DNA of 64,000 nucleotides. It comes from Mycolicibacterium sp. S2-37. GTDB taxonomy: Bacteria > Actinomycetota > Actinomycetes > Mycobacteriales > Mycobacteriaceae. A program made the translations under genes and the position numbers. Of the stretch, positions 8,829-17,295 are shown in pieces; position 1 is the stretch's first letter, and every line of letters starts with the position of its first letter. Below the pieces are notes generated by a model. It did no database searches, had not been told where the DNA came from, and saw only the letters and a list, made by a program, of their open reading frames with translations. Where the stretch lies: contig NZ_JAFEVR010000012.1 in assembly GCF_017352375.1 (NCBI RefSeq), forward strand, positions 248,001 through 312,000, read 5' to 3'.

Positions 8829-9710
8829 ATGTCCACTCCGTCCGTAGTTGACAACGAACAGGACACGGCCGCAGCCGAACCGGCCGCCAAGCCGAAGAAG
8901 AAGAGCCGCAAGTTCAGTCTGTGGGGCGTGGTGGCCTGGCTGGTGGCGCTCGGGTTCTTCTTCCCGGTGTTCTGGATGGTGCTGACCGCCTTCAAACAGG
9001 AGGGCGATGCGGCCACCAGCCCGCCGACCCTGTTCTTCACCCCGACTCTGGACCAGTTCAAGGCCGTGTTCGACCAGGCCATCGGGCCGGCGATGCTCAA
9101 TTCGCTGTTCGCGACCGGGCTTTCGACGGTGATCGTGCTGCTGCTCGGAGTTCCCGCGGCGTTCGCGCTGTCCCTGCGGCCGGTACGCAAGACCCAGGAC
9201 GCCCTGTTCTTCTTCATGAGCACCAAGATGCTGCCCATTGTGGCGGTCATCCTGCCGCTGTACGTGATCGTGTCGAACATCGGCCTGCTGGACAACATCT
9301 GGGCGCTGGTCATCCTCTACACCGCGATGAACCTGCCGATCGCGGTGTGGATGATGCGGTCGTTCTTCCTCGAGGTGCCGGGTGAGCTGCTGGAGGCGGC
9401 CAGCCTCGACGGCGCCAGCCTGTGGCGGTCGGTGCGCGAGGTGATCCTGCCGCTGGTGTCACCCGGTATCGCTGCCACCGCGTTGATCTGCGTGATCTTC
9501 GCGTGGAACGAATTCTTCTTCGCGGTGAACCTGACCGCGGTCAACGCCCAGACCATGCCCGTCTACCTCGTCGGGTTCATCGCGGGCGAGGGACAGTACT
9601 GGGCCGTCCTGTCGGCGGCCGCCACCATGTCGGCGCTCCCGGTGATCCTGTGCGGCTGGTTCGCGCAGAACAAGCTGGTGCGTGGGCTCTCGTTCGGCGC
9701 GATCAAGTAA
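8829..9710 (+). CDS. Carbohydrate ABC transporter permease, MalG/SmoG type
   Basis: A 293-residue second permease subunit. After a charged lysine-rich N-terminus come about six membrane segments and an EAA loop (EAASLDGASLWRSVREVILP). The ATG follows the previous stop codon directly, and the ribosome site AAGGAAGAGG lies in the preceding gene, so translation is probably coupled. It partners with the MalF-like permease for polyol import. Confidence 0.93.
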   Translation: MSTPSVVDNEQDTAAAEPAAKPKKKSRKFSLWGVVAWLVALGFFFPVFWMVLTAFKQEGDAATSPPTLFFTPTLDQFKAVFDQAIGPAMLNSLFATGLSTVIVLLLGVPAAFALSLRPVRKTQDALFFFMSTKMLPIVAVILPLYVIVSNIGLLDNIWALVILYTAMNLPIAVWMMRSFFLEVPGELLEAASLDGASLWRSVREVILPLVSPGIAATALICVIFAWNEFFFAVNLTAVNAQTMPVYLVGFIAGEGQYWAVLSAAATMSALPVILCGWFAQNKLVRGLSFGAIK

Positions 9711-9738
9711 AGCGCGGTCAATTCACAGGAGGGGACCA

Positions 9739-10824
9739 ATGGCATCGATCACCTACAAGAACGCCTCGTGCATCTACGAGGGATCCGACAAACTCGCGGT
9801 GGATTCGCTGAACCTCGACATCGCCGACGGCGAATTCGTGGTGCTGGTCGGGCCTTCCGGTTCGGGTAAGAGCACCGCGCTACGCATGCTCGCCGGACTC
9901 GAGGAGATCGACGAGGGCGCCATCGAGATCGGCGGCAAGAACATGGTCGGCGTGCCGTCGAAGGACCGCGACATCGCGATGGTGTTCCAGAACTACGCGC
10001 TGTATCCGAACAAGACCGTCGCCGAGAACATGGGTTTCGCGCTCAAGCTGCGGGGCGTGTCGGCCGACGAACGGCGCCGCAAGGTCGAGGAGGCGGCCAA
10101 GATCCTGGATCTGACCGAGTTCCTGGACCGCAAACCCGCCAAGCTGTCGGGCGGTCAGCGGCAGCGCGTGGCCATGGGGCGCGCGATCGTCCGGGAGCCG
10201 CAGGTCTTCTGTATGGACGAACCGCTGTCGAACCTGGATGCCAAGTTGCGGGTGCAGACGCGAACACAGATCGCGGCGTTGCAGCGCCGTCTGGGCACCA
10301 CCACCGTCTACGTGACCCACGATCAGGTGGAGGCCATGACGATGGGTGACCGGGTGGCCGTCCTGCGGTTCGGCAAGTTGCAGCAGTTCGCCGCGCCCAA
10401 CGAGCTGTACGACCGGCCGGCCAACGCGTTCGTCGCCGGGTTCATCGGCTCACCTGCGATGAACCTCGTCACCCTGCCGGTGGCGCCCGACGGTGTGAAG
10501 GTCGGTGACTCCACGCTCGAACTTCAACGCGAGGACTTGACCAAGATCAGCGAGGCGGGCCTGTCCGAGGTCACCTTCGGAATCCGGCCTGAGCAACTCG
10601 AGATCGCCGACTCCGGCGGCGTGGAGGTCGTGGTCGACCTGGTCGAGGACCTCGGCAGTGAGGCTTACGTCTACACCCATTCGAGCTCCGGGTCGGGCGT
10701 CGATCTGGTGGCCCGGTGCAATCCGCGCACGGCGCCCAGGCTGGCCGACACGGTGCGGTTGCGCCGGCATCCCGAGGGCGCGGTGCACCTGTTCCATCCG
10801 CAGACGGGCGAGCGGCTGAACTAG
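9739..10824 (+). CDS. ABC transporter ATP-binding protein, MalK/UgpC type
   Basis: A 361-residue ATPase. Walker A GPSGSGKST, signature LSGGQRQR, Walker B VFCMDEP and the switch histidine (YVTHDQ) are all present. The last roughly 120 residues form the regulatory TOBE-type domain found in MalK/SmoK proteins. ATG 9739 is preceded at good spacing by AGGAGGGG (9727-9734). It is the last importer gene, 28 nt after the MalG-like permease, and ends just before a hairpin repeat that probably terminates the operon. Confidence 0.94.
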   Translation: MASITYKNASCIYEGSDKLAVDSLNLDIADGEFVVLVGPSGSGKSTALRMLAGLEEIDEGAIEIGGKNMVGVPSKDRDIAMVFQNYALYPNKTVAENMGFALKLRGVSADERRRKVEEAAKILDLTEFLDRKPAKLSGGQRQRVAMGRAIVREPQVFCMDEPLSNLDAKLRVQTRTQIAALQRRLGTTTVYVTHDQVEAMTMGDRVAVLRFGKLQQFAAPNELYDRPANAFVAGFIGSPAMNLVTLPVAPDGVKVGDSTLELQREDLTKISEAGLSEVTFGIRPEQLEIADSGGVEVVVDLVEDLGSEAYVYTHSSSGSGVDLVARCNPRTAPRLADTVRLRRHPEGAVHLFHPQTGERLN

Positions 10825-10843
10825 GGATCAAGGCGGGGGCGCG

Positions 10844-10901
10844 GCGACAGTAACGCCACGGCGGCGGATCGCTCGAAAAGCCGCCGCCGCGTTACTGTCG
10901 C
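10844..10901. repeat. Hairpin repeat, copy 1 (possible bidirectional terminator)
   Basis: Arms GCGACAGTAACGC (10844-10856) and GCGTTACTGTCGC (10889-10901) are perfectly complementary. After a 3-nt bulge, an inner stem pairs GGCGGCGG with CCGCCGCC around a 13-nt loop. It lies between the convergent ABC ATPase and DUF559 genes, and the DUF559 stop codon is inside the right arm. A near-identical hairpin lies on the other side of the DUF559 gene. Confidence 0.8.
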
Positions 10902-11731
10902 CCCGCAAGAGCCCGTTGTACCCGTCGAATGACGCTGCCCTCGGTGTCGGCTGCAGTGACGCGGACGACCACCCAGCCGAAATGATGCGCCGCTTCCATT
11001 CGTTCGATGTCGCGGTGAAACTGCCTGCGGCTCGTCCGATGATGATCGCCGTCGTACTCGACGGCGACTTTGGCCTTCTCCCAGCCCATGTCGAAGACGG
11101 CAGCGATTTCGCCATACTCACCGCGGAGCACGATCTGAGTCTGCGGCCGGGGAAGTCCCGCACGAATCAGTTGCAGCCGCAGCGCCGTCTCACGCGATGA
11201 TTCGGCGCCACCGTCGACGAGGTCCAGCACGGCACGCGCCGCGACGAGACCCCGTCCGCCGCGATAGCGCTCGACGAGTAGGTCGACGTCGGCGATCTTC
11301 AGACGGGTCGCGTTCGCCAGCGCATCGACCGCGACGACCGCCGTGTCGAGGGGATAGCGCCTGGCCAGGTCGAGCGCAGTGCGGGGCGGCGATGTCACGC
11401 GCATGCCTGCGATACGACAGACTTCGTCGTCACCGATGCTGCCGCCCCATGCCTGGACGCCCGGGACGGCGCGGTGATTGGTGTCCAGAATGGTCGCCGG
11501 ACGGTTCGGGTCGATCCATTTCGAACCGTGCACCGCCGCTGCGGAAAAGCCGGCGAGAATGCCGCGCCGGCGCGAGCGTAGCCAGGCCGCCTTGGCGCGG
11601 ACGGCCGCGGTGACCTCGATGCCCTGTGCGATGTACACGTCCTGGTGCAGAGCGACGTACCTGCTCCGCAACGCATGCCTGGTCAGCCGGCCTGCTGCCA
11701 ACGCTTCGCTGCCGATGAACGGCTCCCCCAT
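10892..11731 (-). CDS. DUF559 (Vsr-like) endonuclease-domain protein with AbiEi-like N-terminus
   Basis: A 279-residue protein. Residues about 10-70 resemble the winged-helix region of AbiEi-type antitoxins (LTRHALRSRYVALHQDVYIA...GFSAAAVHG). The C-terminal part from about residue 205 is a DUF559 / very-short-patch-repair-like nuclease fold, with VAVEYDGDHH, RRQFHRDIERMEA and FGWVVVRV supplying the expected acidic and Arg residues. The family is common in mycobacteria and its function is unknown to me. No ribosome site is visible before the ATG, so it may be leaderless. Matching hairpin repeats flank it at 10844-10901 and 11765-11822, making a compact unit between the polyol operon and ligD. 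Confidence 0.78.
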   Translation of the reverse strand: MGEPFIGSEALAAGRLTRHALRSRYVALHQDVYIAQGIEVTAAVRAKAAWLRSRRRGILAGFSAAAVHGSKWIDPNRPATILDTNHRAVPGVQAWGGSIGDDEVCRIAGMRVTSPPRTALDLARRYPLDTAVVAVDALANATRLKIADVDLLVERYRGGRGLVAARAVLDLVDGGAESSRETALRLQLIRAGLPRPQTQIVLRGEYGEIAAVFDMGWEKAKVAVEYDGDHHRTSRRQFHRDIERMEAAHHFGWVVVRVTAADTEGSVIRRVQRALAGRQ

Positions 11732-11764
11732 GGACGAAGTGTGCGTGCGACGTCCGACAGGCTC

Positions 11765-11822
11765 GCGGCAGTAACGCCACGGCGGCGAAACGGGAGAAAT
11801 CCCGCCACTGCGTTACTGCCGC
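11765..11822. repeat. Hairpin repeat, copy 2
   Basis: Arms GCGGCAGTAACGC (11765-11777) and GCGTTACTGCCGC (11810-11822) are perfectly complementary. Between them GGCGG pairs with CCGCC, and an alternative CGGGA/TCCCG hairpin is possible. It shares GCAGTAACGCCACGGCGGCG almost entirely with copy 1. It sits 34 nt upstream of the DUF559 start and 26 nt before the ligD start, so it is not an ordinary downstream terminator. Confidence 0.8.
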
Positions 11823-11847
11823 CGCGCGCAGCGGGTAATACCGTGAC

Positions 11848-14124
11848 GTGGTGGATCACTACGGGCGGGTGCGGCTGACCAACCCGGACAAGGTGCTCTA
11901 CCCCGCCACGGGCACCACCAAGGCCGAGGTCTTCGAGTACTACGTCGACGTCGCCGAGGCGATGGTGCCGCACATCGCCGGGCGCGCCGTCACCCGCAAA
12001 CGCTGGCCCAACGGCGTCGGGGAGCTGGAGTTCTTCGAAAAGCAGCTAGCCAGCTCGGCCCCGGACTGGCTGGACCGCGGCACGATCGTGCACAAGTCCG
12101 GTACCACCACCTATCCGCTGATCAACACCCGCGAAGGCCTTGCCTGGCTCGCGCAGCAGGCCTCCCTGGAGGTGCATGTCCCGCAGTGGCGGTTCGTCGG
12201 CGAGCCGGGCGCACTCACCCCTGGGCCGGCCACCCGCGTCGTGTTCGACCTCGACCCCGGCGACGGCGTCACCTTCCGCCAGCTCTGCGAGGTCGCCCAC
12301 GAGGTGCGCGACCTCATCACCGGCATGGGCCTCAAGGTCTATCCGCTGACCAGCGGGAGCAAGGGTCTGCACCTCTACGTGCCCCTCGACGAGCCCATCA
12401 GCAGCCAGGGCGCCTCCGTGCTCGCCAAGCGGGTGGCCCAGCAGCTCGAGAAGACGATGCCCAAGCAGGTCACCGCGACGATGACGAAAAGCCTGCGCGA
12501 CGGCAAGGTGTTCCTGGACTGGAGCCAGAACAACGGCAACAAGACGACCATCGCGCCGTACTCGATGCGCGGGCGCGACGAGCCGACCGTCGCCGCACCA
12601 CGAACCTGGGACGAGATCGCCGACCCCGACCTGCGGCATCTGCGCTTCGACGAGGTGCTGGAACGTATCGAGCAGTTCGGCGATCTGCTCGCCGACCTCG
12701 ACGGCAAGGTCCCCGTCGAGGACCGGCTCACGAGGTACCGCAGCATGCGCGACCCCGCGAAGACGCCCGAGCCCGTCCCGCCGCGCCCGCCCACCAAGGG
12801 CAACAACGACCGGTTCGTCATCCAGGAACACCACGCGCGCCGGCTGCACTACGACCTGCGCCTGGAACGCGACGGTGTGCTGGTCAGCTGGGCCGTGCCC
12901 AAGAACCTGCCCGAAAGCCCCGCCGAGAACCGACTCGCCGTGCATACCGAGGACCATCCGCTGGAGTACCTCACCTTCCACGGAACCATCCCGAAAGGGG
13001 AGTACGGCGGCGGGGACATGATCGTCTGGGACACCGGCACCTACGAGACCGAGAAGTTCAACGACCACCCGCCCGACGGCCCGGCCAAGGGCGGTGAGGT
13101 GATCGTCACCCTGCACGGCAGCAGGATCGACGGCCGTTACGCATTGATTCAAACCGACGGCAAGAACTGGCTCGCGCACCGGATGAAGGATCAGGCCAAT
13201 CCGACGTTCGAGGACTTCGCGCCGATGCTCGCCACCCACGGTTCGGTCGAGAAGTACACCGCCAAACAGTGGGCGTTCGAAGGGAAGTGGGACGGCTACC
13301 GCCTGCTCGTCGACGCCGACCACGGCACGCTGTGCCTGAAATCCCGCAGCGGCCGCGATGTCACCGGCGAGTTCCCCCAACTCAAGGCGCTGGCAGCCGA
13401 TCTCGCCGAGCACCACGTGCTCCTCGACGGCGAGATCGTCGCGCTCGACGAGAAAGGTGTGCCGAGCTTCGGCCAGATGCAGAACCGGGCGCGCGCCACG
13501 CGCATCGAGTTCTGGGCGTTCGACGTCCTGCGCCTCGACGGCCGCTGGCTGTTGAAGGCCAAGTACCGCGACCGCCGGAGGATCCTCGAAACCCTCGCCG
13601 CCGGTGGTGGTCTCATCGTCCCCGACCTGCTCGACGGCGACGGCCCCGAGGCGCTCGAACAAGCCCGCGGACGCAAGTGGGAAGGCGTGGTCGCCAAGAA
13701 GTGGGACTCGACCTATCAGCCAGGCCGACGCTCGTCGGCGTGGATCAAGGACAAGCTGTGGAACACCCAGGAGGTCGTGATCGGCGGATGGCGCCAGGGG
13801 GAGGGCGGCCGCAGCAGCGGTATCGGGGCACTGGTGCTCGGCATTCCCGGTCCGGACGGACTGGCTTTCGTCGGCCGCGTAGGTACCGGCTTCACCGAGA
13901 AGGAACTCGCCCATCTCAAGGCCACCCTGAAGCCGTTGCACACCGATCAATCACCGTTCAACACAAGGCTTCCCACACAGGATGCCAGGGGCGTGACGTT
14001 CGTGCGTCCCGAACTGGTCGGCGAGGTGCGCTACAGCGAGCGCACCGGGGACGGCCGGTTGCGTCAACCATCGTGGCGCGGGCTGCGGCCGGACAAGACG
14101 CCCGACGAGGTCGGGTGGGAGTGA
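11848..14124 (+). CDS. ligD: Multifunctional ATP-dependent DNA ligase LigD (Pol-PE-Lig)
   Basis: 758 residues in the mycobacterial domain order. The primase-like polymerase domain (about 1-290) has metal-binding Asp134 and Asp136 in VVFDLDPGDG. The 3'-phosphoesterase domain (about 315-450) has QEHHARRLHYDLRLE. The ATP-dependent ligase domain has nucleotidyl lysine Lys480 in EGKWDGYR and motif V KKWDSTY...SSAWIKDK. It seals double-strand breaks with Ku. The start is GTG 11848. In M. tuberculosis ku and ligD are neighbours; here a polyol locus and the DUF559 unit lie between them. Confidence 0.97.
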   Translation: MVDHYGRVRLTNPDKVLYPATGTTKAEVFEYYVDVAEAMVPHIAGRAVTRKRWPNGVGELEFFEKQLASSAPDWLDRGTIVHKSGTTTYPLINTREGLAWLAQQASLEVHVPQWRFVGEPGALTPGPATRVVFDLDPGDGVTFRQLCEVAHEVRDLITGMGLKVYPLTSGSKGLHLYVPLDEPISSQGASVLAKRVAQQLEKTMPKQVTATMTKSLRDGKVFLDWSQNNGNKTTIAPYSMRGRDEPTVAAPRTWDEIADPDLRHLRFDEVLERIEQFGDLLADLDGKVPVEDRLTRYRSMRDPAKTPEPVPPRPPTKGNNDRFVIQEHHARRLHYDLRLERDGVLVSWAVPKNLPESPAENRLAVHTEDHPLEYLTFHGTIPKGEYGGGDMIVWDTGTYETEKFNDHPPDGPAKGGEVIVTLHGSRIDGRYALIQTDGKNWLAHRMKDQANPTFEDFAPMLATHGSVEKYTAKQWAFEGKWDGYRLLVDADHGTLCLKSRSGRDVTGEFPQLKALAADLAEHHVLLDGEIVALDEKGVPSFGQMQNRARATRIEFWAFDVLRLDGRWLLKAKYRDRRRILETLAAGGGLIVPDLLDGDGPEALEQARGRKWEGVVAKKWDSTYQPGRRSSAWIKDKLWNTQEVVIGGWRQGEGGRSSGIGALVLGIPGPDGLAFVGRVGTGFTEKELAHLKATLKPLHTDQSPFNTRLPTQDARGVTFVRPELVGEVRYSERTGDGRLRQPSWRGLRPDKTPDEVGWE

Positions 14125-14144
14125 GCGCCGTTGTGGCAGCGCTC
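14123..14144. terminator. Possible short hairpin terminator after ligD
   Basis: GAGCGC (14123-14128) and GCGCTC (14139-14144) form a 6-bp stem with a 10-nt loop overlapping the ligD stop, in the gap to the convergent oxidoreductase gene. There is no U-tract. Confidence 0.3.
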
Positions 14145-14155
14145 CCGCATTTGCC

Positions 14156-15142
14156 CTAGCCGCTCCGGTTCTCGAGAATGACCTTGCCGACAGTGCCTTT
14201 GGATTCCAGCAGTTCGTGGGCGCGTGCGGCTTCCGCAAGGGGCAGGACTGTGTCGACCACGACGCGCACGGCACCGCTGTCGAACAGGGGTAGAACGTCT
14301 CTCGTCACCCCCGCGATGATGTCGGCCTTCTGTTGCGGCGGACGTGCCCGAAGCATTGTGGCGGTGACGCTGGCGCGTTTGGACATCAACAGGCCGAGGT
14401 CGAGCGGCGCCGGTGCCATGCTCCCCCCGATGACAACCAGGTGACCGTCGGGCGCGAGGCATTCGATGTTGCGCCCCAGATACTCCGAACCGACAACGTC
14501 CAGGATCGCATTCACACCAGCACCTTTCGTGGCGGTCAGCGTGGCTGCGACGAAATCCTGAGTGCGATAGTTGATCGCGACCTGTGCCCCCATGTCGAGG
14601 CCTGCACGTGTCTTGCCCACGCTGCCGGCGGTGGTGATGACATGTGCTCCGATCGCGGTGGCCCACTGGATCGCAAAAGTACCGATGCCACCGCCGGCGC
14701 CGTGGATCAGCACGGTTTGACCTCTGGTGAGGCGCGCGACCATCGCGAGGTTGGAATAGACGGTGGCAGCAACTTCGGGGATCGCTGCCGCCTCGACCGC
14801 AGTGAGACCAGTGGGAACTCGCATCACCTGGCTGGCGGGCACCGCCACTTCGTCGGCGTACCCGCCGCCGTCGAGGAGCGCGCACACCGTGTCGCCCGGT
14901 GACCAGGCCGCGACGTGGTCCCCGACTTCGATGATCGTTCCTGCGCATTCCAGCCCCAACGATCGTGGTGCCCACGTCGGCACCGGGTACTGACCCCGGC
15001 GCTGCATGAGATCGGCGTTGTTGACGCCGGCAGCGGTCACCTTGATCACCACCTCATCGGGACGGGGACGCACCGGATCCACTGGGCGCCACTGCAGAAC
15101 CTCGGGCGGGCCGGGATGGTCGAACAACACTGCAGAGGTCAT
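14156..15142 (-). CDS. NADPH:quinone oxidoreductase, PIG3-like zinc-independent MDR
   Basis: A 328-residue medium-chain reductase without the structural-zinc cysteines. It has the cofactor motif HGAGGGIGTFAIQWA (about 165-179) and the typical PIG3-type segment LRARPPQQKADI. It probably reduces quinones or other conjugated carbonyls with NADPH in the cytosol. The ribosome site GGAAGGACGG precedes the ATG. It lies 45 nt downstream of an SRPBCC-like gene on the same strand, suggesting a two-gene unit. Confidence 0.88.
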   Translation of the reverse strand: MTSAVLFDHPGPPEVLQWRPVDPVRPRPDEVVIKVTAAGVNNADLMQRRGQYPVPTWAPRSLGLECAGTIIEVGDHVAAWSPGDTVCALLDGGGYADEVAVPASQVMRVPTGLTAVEAAAIPEVAATVYSNLAMVARLTRGQTVLIHGAGGGIGTFAIQWATAIGAHVITTAGSVGKTRAGLDMGAQVAINYRTQDFVAATLTATKGAGVNAILDVVGSEYLGRNIECLAPDGHLVVIGGSMAPAPLDLGLLMSKRASVTATMLRARPPQQKADIIAGVTRDVLPLFDSGAVRVVVDTVLPLAEAARAHELLESKGTVGKVILENRSG

Positions 15143-15187
15143 CGTGATTCCGTCCTTCCGGACATGTCGGTGGGGATGGTGTCTCGG

Positions 15188-15745
15188 TCAGGCGGTCACA
15201 GCGGAACGTGCCGTTGCCCAGACAGCGATGCTCTGCGCGTACCGGGGCGTCTCGATCCGGCAGTGCCGTCCCGAGGCTTCTTGGCGAGCTTGCGCCGCCT
15301 CGGCGAATGTCTGGCCCTGGTCGGCGATGAACTCCAGGAAGTCTTCGGTGGGGTGGGAGGTCACCGTGTTGGTGTAGCGGCAGCAGTCCCCGTCGAGTTG
15401 TTCCATGCGCAGTTCCCAGATCACCTGCGTGGTCGTCCATCCGGCCGGGGTGAGAATGTCCGACAGCGAGACCATCCGGCAGTAGTGGGGCTGCGCCACG
15501 TCGAAACGATATTGCTGGATGACAAGACCCGTGCCGATCATCTCGATGTTGATGGACATCGGCGTCCCATCGTCGTCCACCGTGTAGCCGGCGGCCTTGT
15601 GGTCGCCGGGTGCACACCTTTGATACTCATGCGTCGGTAGGGTTTTGAGCCATTGCGCGATATCGACGCGATCGAACGGCGCCTTCACTTCGGCGGTGAT
15701 GACTGCGTGCGAGAGAATCAGATCGTCGCGGACTGCTGTACCCAT
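15188..15745 (-). CDS. Hypothetical protein, SRPBCC-like
   Basis: A 185-residue soluble protein. The spacing of beta-rich segments (ILSHAVITAEVKAPFD..., RYTNTVTSHPTEDFLEF) resembles the START/SRPBCC ligand-binding fold, but I cannot name the family firmly. It is upstream of the quinone oxidoreductase on the same strand. A perfect 12-bp palindrome lies 33-44 nt upstream. No signal peptide. Confidence 0.65.
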   Translation of the reverse strand: MGTAVRDDLILSHAVITAEVKAPFDRVDIAQWLKTLPTHEYQRCAPGDHKAAGYTVDDDGTPMSINIEMIGTGLVIQQYRFDVAQPHYCRMVSLSDILTPAGWTTTQVIWELRMEQLDGDCCRYTNTVTSHPTEDFLEFIADQGQTFAEAAQARQEASGRHCRIETPRYAQSIAVWATARSAVTA

Positions 15746-15777
15746 ATGTCACTCCTGTCGTCGGCGGTCGCTGCCTG

Positions 15778-15789
15778 GACAAGCTTGTC
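15778..15789. promoter_or_regulatory. Candidate operator palindrome
   Basis: GACAAGCTTGTC is a perfect 12-bp palindrome 33 nt upstream of the SRPBCC-like gene start at 15745, where a repressor could act on that gene and the downstream oxidoreductase. It lacks the central two-base spacer of the KstR2 consensus, so I do not assign it to KstR2. Confidence 0.35.
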
Positions 15790-15894
15790 TGCGATCCCAT
15801 GGGGCGCGCCATGACGCTGCCCGGACTCAACAGGTAGTGCTAGCCCGAAAATGCTGCACCCCGCGGCACCTGCAGCTCTGCCGATTAGGAGGCT

Positions 15895-15927
15895 ATGAGC
15901 GCACCGAGTATGTTGCCCGCGTGCTAG
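15895..15927 (+). CDS. 10-codon upstream ORF coupled to the AEC transporter
   Basis: The ATG at 15895 follows a very good ribosome site (TAGGAGG) at ideal spacing and encodes MSAPSMLPAC, ending in TAG at 15925-15927. That stop overlaps the region of the transporter GTG at 15921, which has no ribosome site of its own at useful distance. The arrangement suggests the transporter is translated by re-initiation after this short ORF. Function beyond coupling is unknown. Confidence 0.45.
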   Translation: MSAPSMLPAC

Positions 15928-16841
15928 CCGTCCTCGAAGCGTTCGCCGTCATCGGTGTGGTCATCGGCGTCGGCGCGATCGTCGGACGCACCGGCGTTCT
16001 CGGCGAGAACGCCCGTGTGGTGCTCAACCGGGTCGCCTTCCATATCGGCGTGCCCGCCCTGCTGCTGCTGACGTTGTCGCGGGCAACCCTCGACCAGATC
16101 TTCTCCCTGCCGTTGCTGGTGTCCGCGCTGGCCTGCTTCTCGTCGTTCGCAATGTGTTACGCCGTCTTCACGCTGATCCGCCGCCGCGCCAGGGGCGACG
16201 CCACCATCGCGTCCTGGACCGGCTCGTACGTCAACGCCGGTAACCTCGGAATCCCGCTCAGCGCCTACGTTTTCGGTGACACCACCGCGATCTCGGCGAT
16301 CATCCTGTTCCAGTCCGTGGTGATGGCGCCCGTCGGGGTGGCGATCCTCACCTCAGATGTGAGGCCGAGGCCGTCGGCCGGCCGTCAGCTCAAGACGCTG
16401 GTCACCAACCCGATCATCGCGGCAAGCGCCATCGGCCTGGCGCTGGCCGCCACCGGCCTGGACATCTCGGGTCCGCTCGCAGATCCGTTCGAGCTGCTGG
16501 CCGACCTCGCGATCCCGACGGTGCTCCTGGCGTTCGGCATCTCCCTGACCGCGGGCATCGGCGAGAAGGCGCGCGCCGACCGGCTCGACGTCGGTATCGC
16601 CTCGGCGTTCAAGCTGGTCGCCATGCCCGCGGTGGCCTACGCGCTCGCGCGGTGGGTGTTCGGCGCCGACGACGAGCAGCTGCTGTTGGTGACCGTGCTC
16701 GCGGCACTTCCCTCCGCACAGAACATCAATGCCTACGCGTCGGTGTACCGCCGCAGCGAGTCGCTCGCCCGCGACGTCACCCTGATCACCACCGCGGTGT
16801 CAGTGCCCGTGATCACCGCCGTGGTGGCTGTGCTCAGCTGA
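15921..16841 (+). CDS. AEC family transporter (auxin efflux carrier type permease)
   Basis: A 306-residue membrane protein with about ten hydrophobic segments in two halves. It carries the family patch GSYVNAGNLGIPLSAYVFG around the first half's crossing loop and a second LPSAQNINAYASVY patch. It probably exports or imports an organic acid; the substrate is unknown. GTG 15921 is the only start in frame that fits the first membrane helix. Further upstream the frame reads through non-membrane sequence and lacks a ribosome site. The 3' end overlaps convergent rnhA by 8 nt. Confidence 0.82.
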   Translation: MLAVLEAFAVIGVVIGVGAIVGRTGVLGENARVVLNRVAFHIGVPALLLLTLSRATLDQIFSLPLLVSALACFSSFAMCYAVFTLIRRRARGDATIASWTGSYVNAGNLGIPLSAYVFGDTTAISAIILFQSVVMAPVGVAILTSDVRPRPSAGRQLKTLVTNPIIAASAIGLALAATGLDISGPLADPFELLADLAIPTVLLAFGISLTAGIGEKARADRLDVGIASAFKLVAMPAVAYALARWVFGADDEQLLLVTVLAALPSAQNINAYASVYRRSESLARDVTLITTAVSVPVITAVVAVLS

Positions 16842-17295
16842 CGGTCAGGCCGTCGATCGCTTCACGCATCCCGCGGGTTGCCAACACATCGGCCAGTTCA
16901 TTGTCGGCGACGCCCGAGTGCCCCTTCACCCAGAACCAGGTGACCTGGTGGCGCGCGCAGGCCGCCTGGAGCCGCTGCCACAGGTCGACGTTCTTGACCG
17001 GCTGCTTCGCCGCGGTCAACCAGCCGTTGCGCTCCCAGCCCAGCACCCACTTGGTGATGCCGTTGCGGACATAGGTGCTGTCGGTGTGCAGGTGCACGAC
17101 CACCGGCCTGGTGAGCGCCTCCAGCGCCATGATCGGCGCCGTCAGCTCCATGCGGTTGTTGCTCGTGCTGCCCGCCTCGCCGCCGAACATCTCCCGGACC
17201 CGGTCGCGGTGTCGGAGCACCGCGCCCCAACCGCCGGGACCGGGATTGGGCCGGCAACCGCCGTCGGTGTGGATGACGACGACGTCTTCGTTCAT
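16834..17295 (-). CDS. rnhA: Ribonuclease HI
   Basis: A 153-residue single-domain RNase H. The four catalytic acidic residues are Asp11 (HTDGG), Glu50 (NRMEL), Asp72 (HTDST) and Asp136 (DNELAD), and the GHSG loop is also present. It degrades the RNA of RNA-DNA hybrids. Its start overlaps the stop of the VOC gene by 4 nt (ATGA), and its 3' end overlaps the convergent AEC transporter gene. Complete and normal in length. Confidence 0.96.
   Translation of the reverse strand: MNEDVVVIHTDGGCRPNPGPGGWGAVLRHRDRVREMFGGEAGSTSNNRMELTAPIMALEALTRPVVVHLHTDSTYVRNGITKWVLGWERNGWLTAAKQPVKNVDLWQRLQAACARHQVTWFWVKGHSGVADNELADVLATRGMREAIDGLTVS

Noticed and set aside
9682..9738. 19-codon upstream extension of the ABC ATPase
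   Set aside because: Overlaps the permease end; the ribosome site AGGAGGGG directly precedes ATG 9739.
12046..13950. 634-codon open frame antisense to ligD
   Set aside because: LigD has complete catalytic motifs on the plus strand; the antisense product has no recognisable domain.
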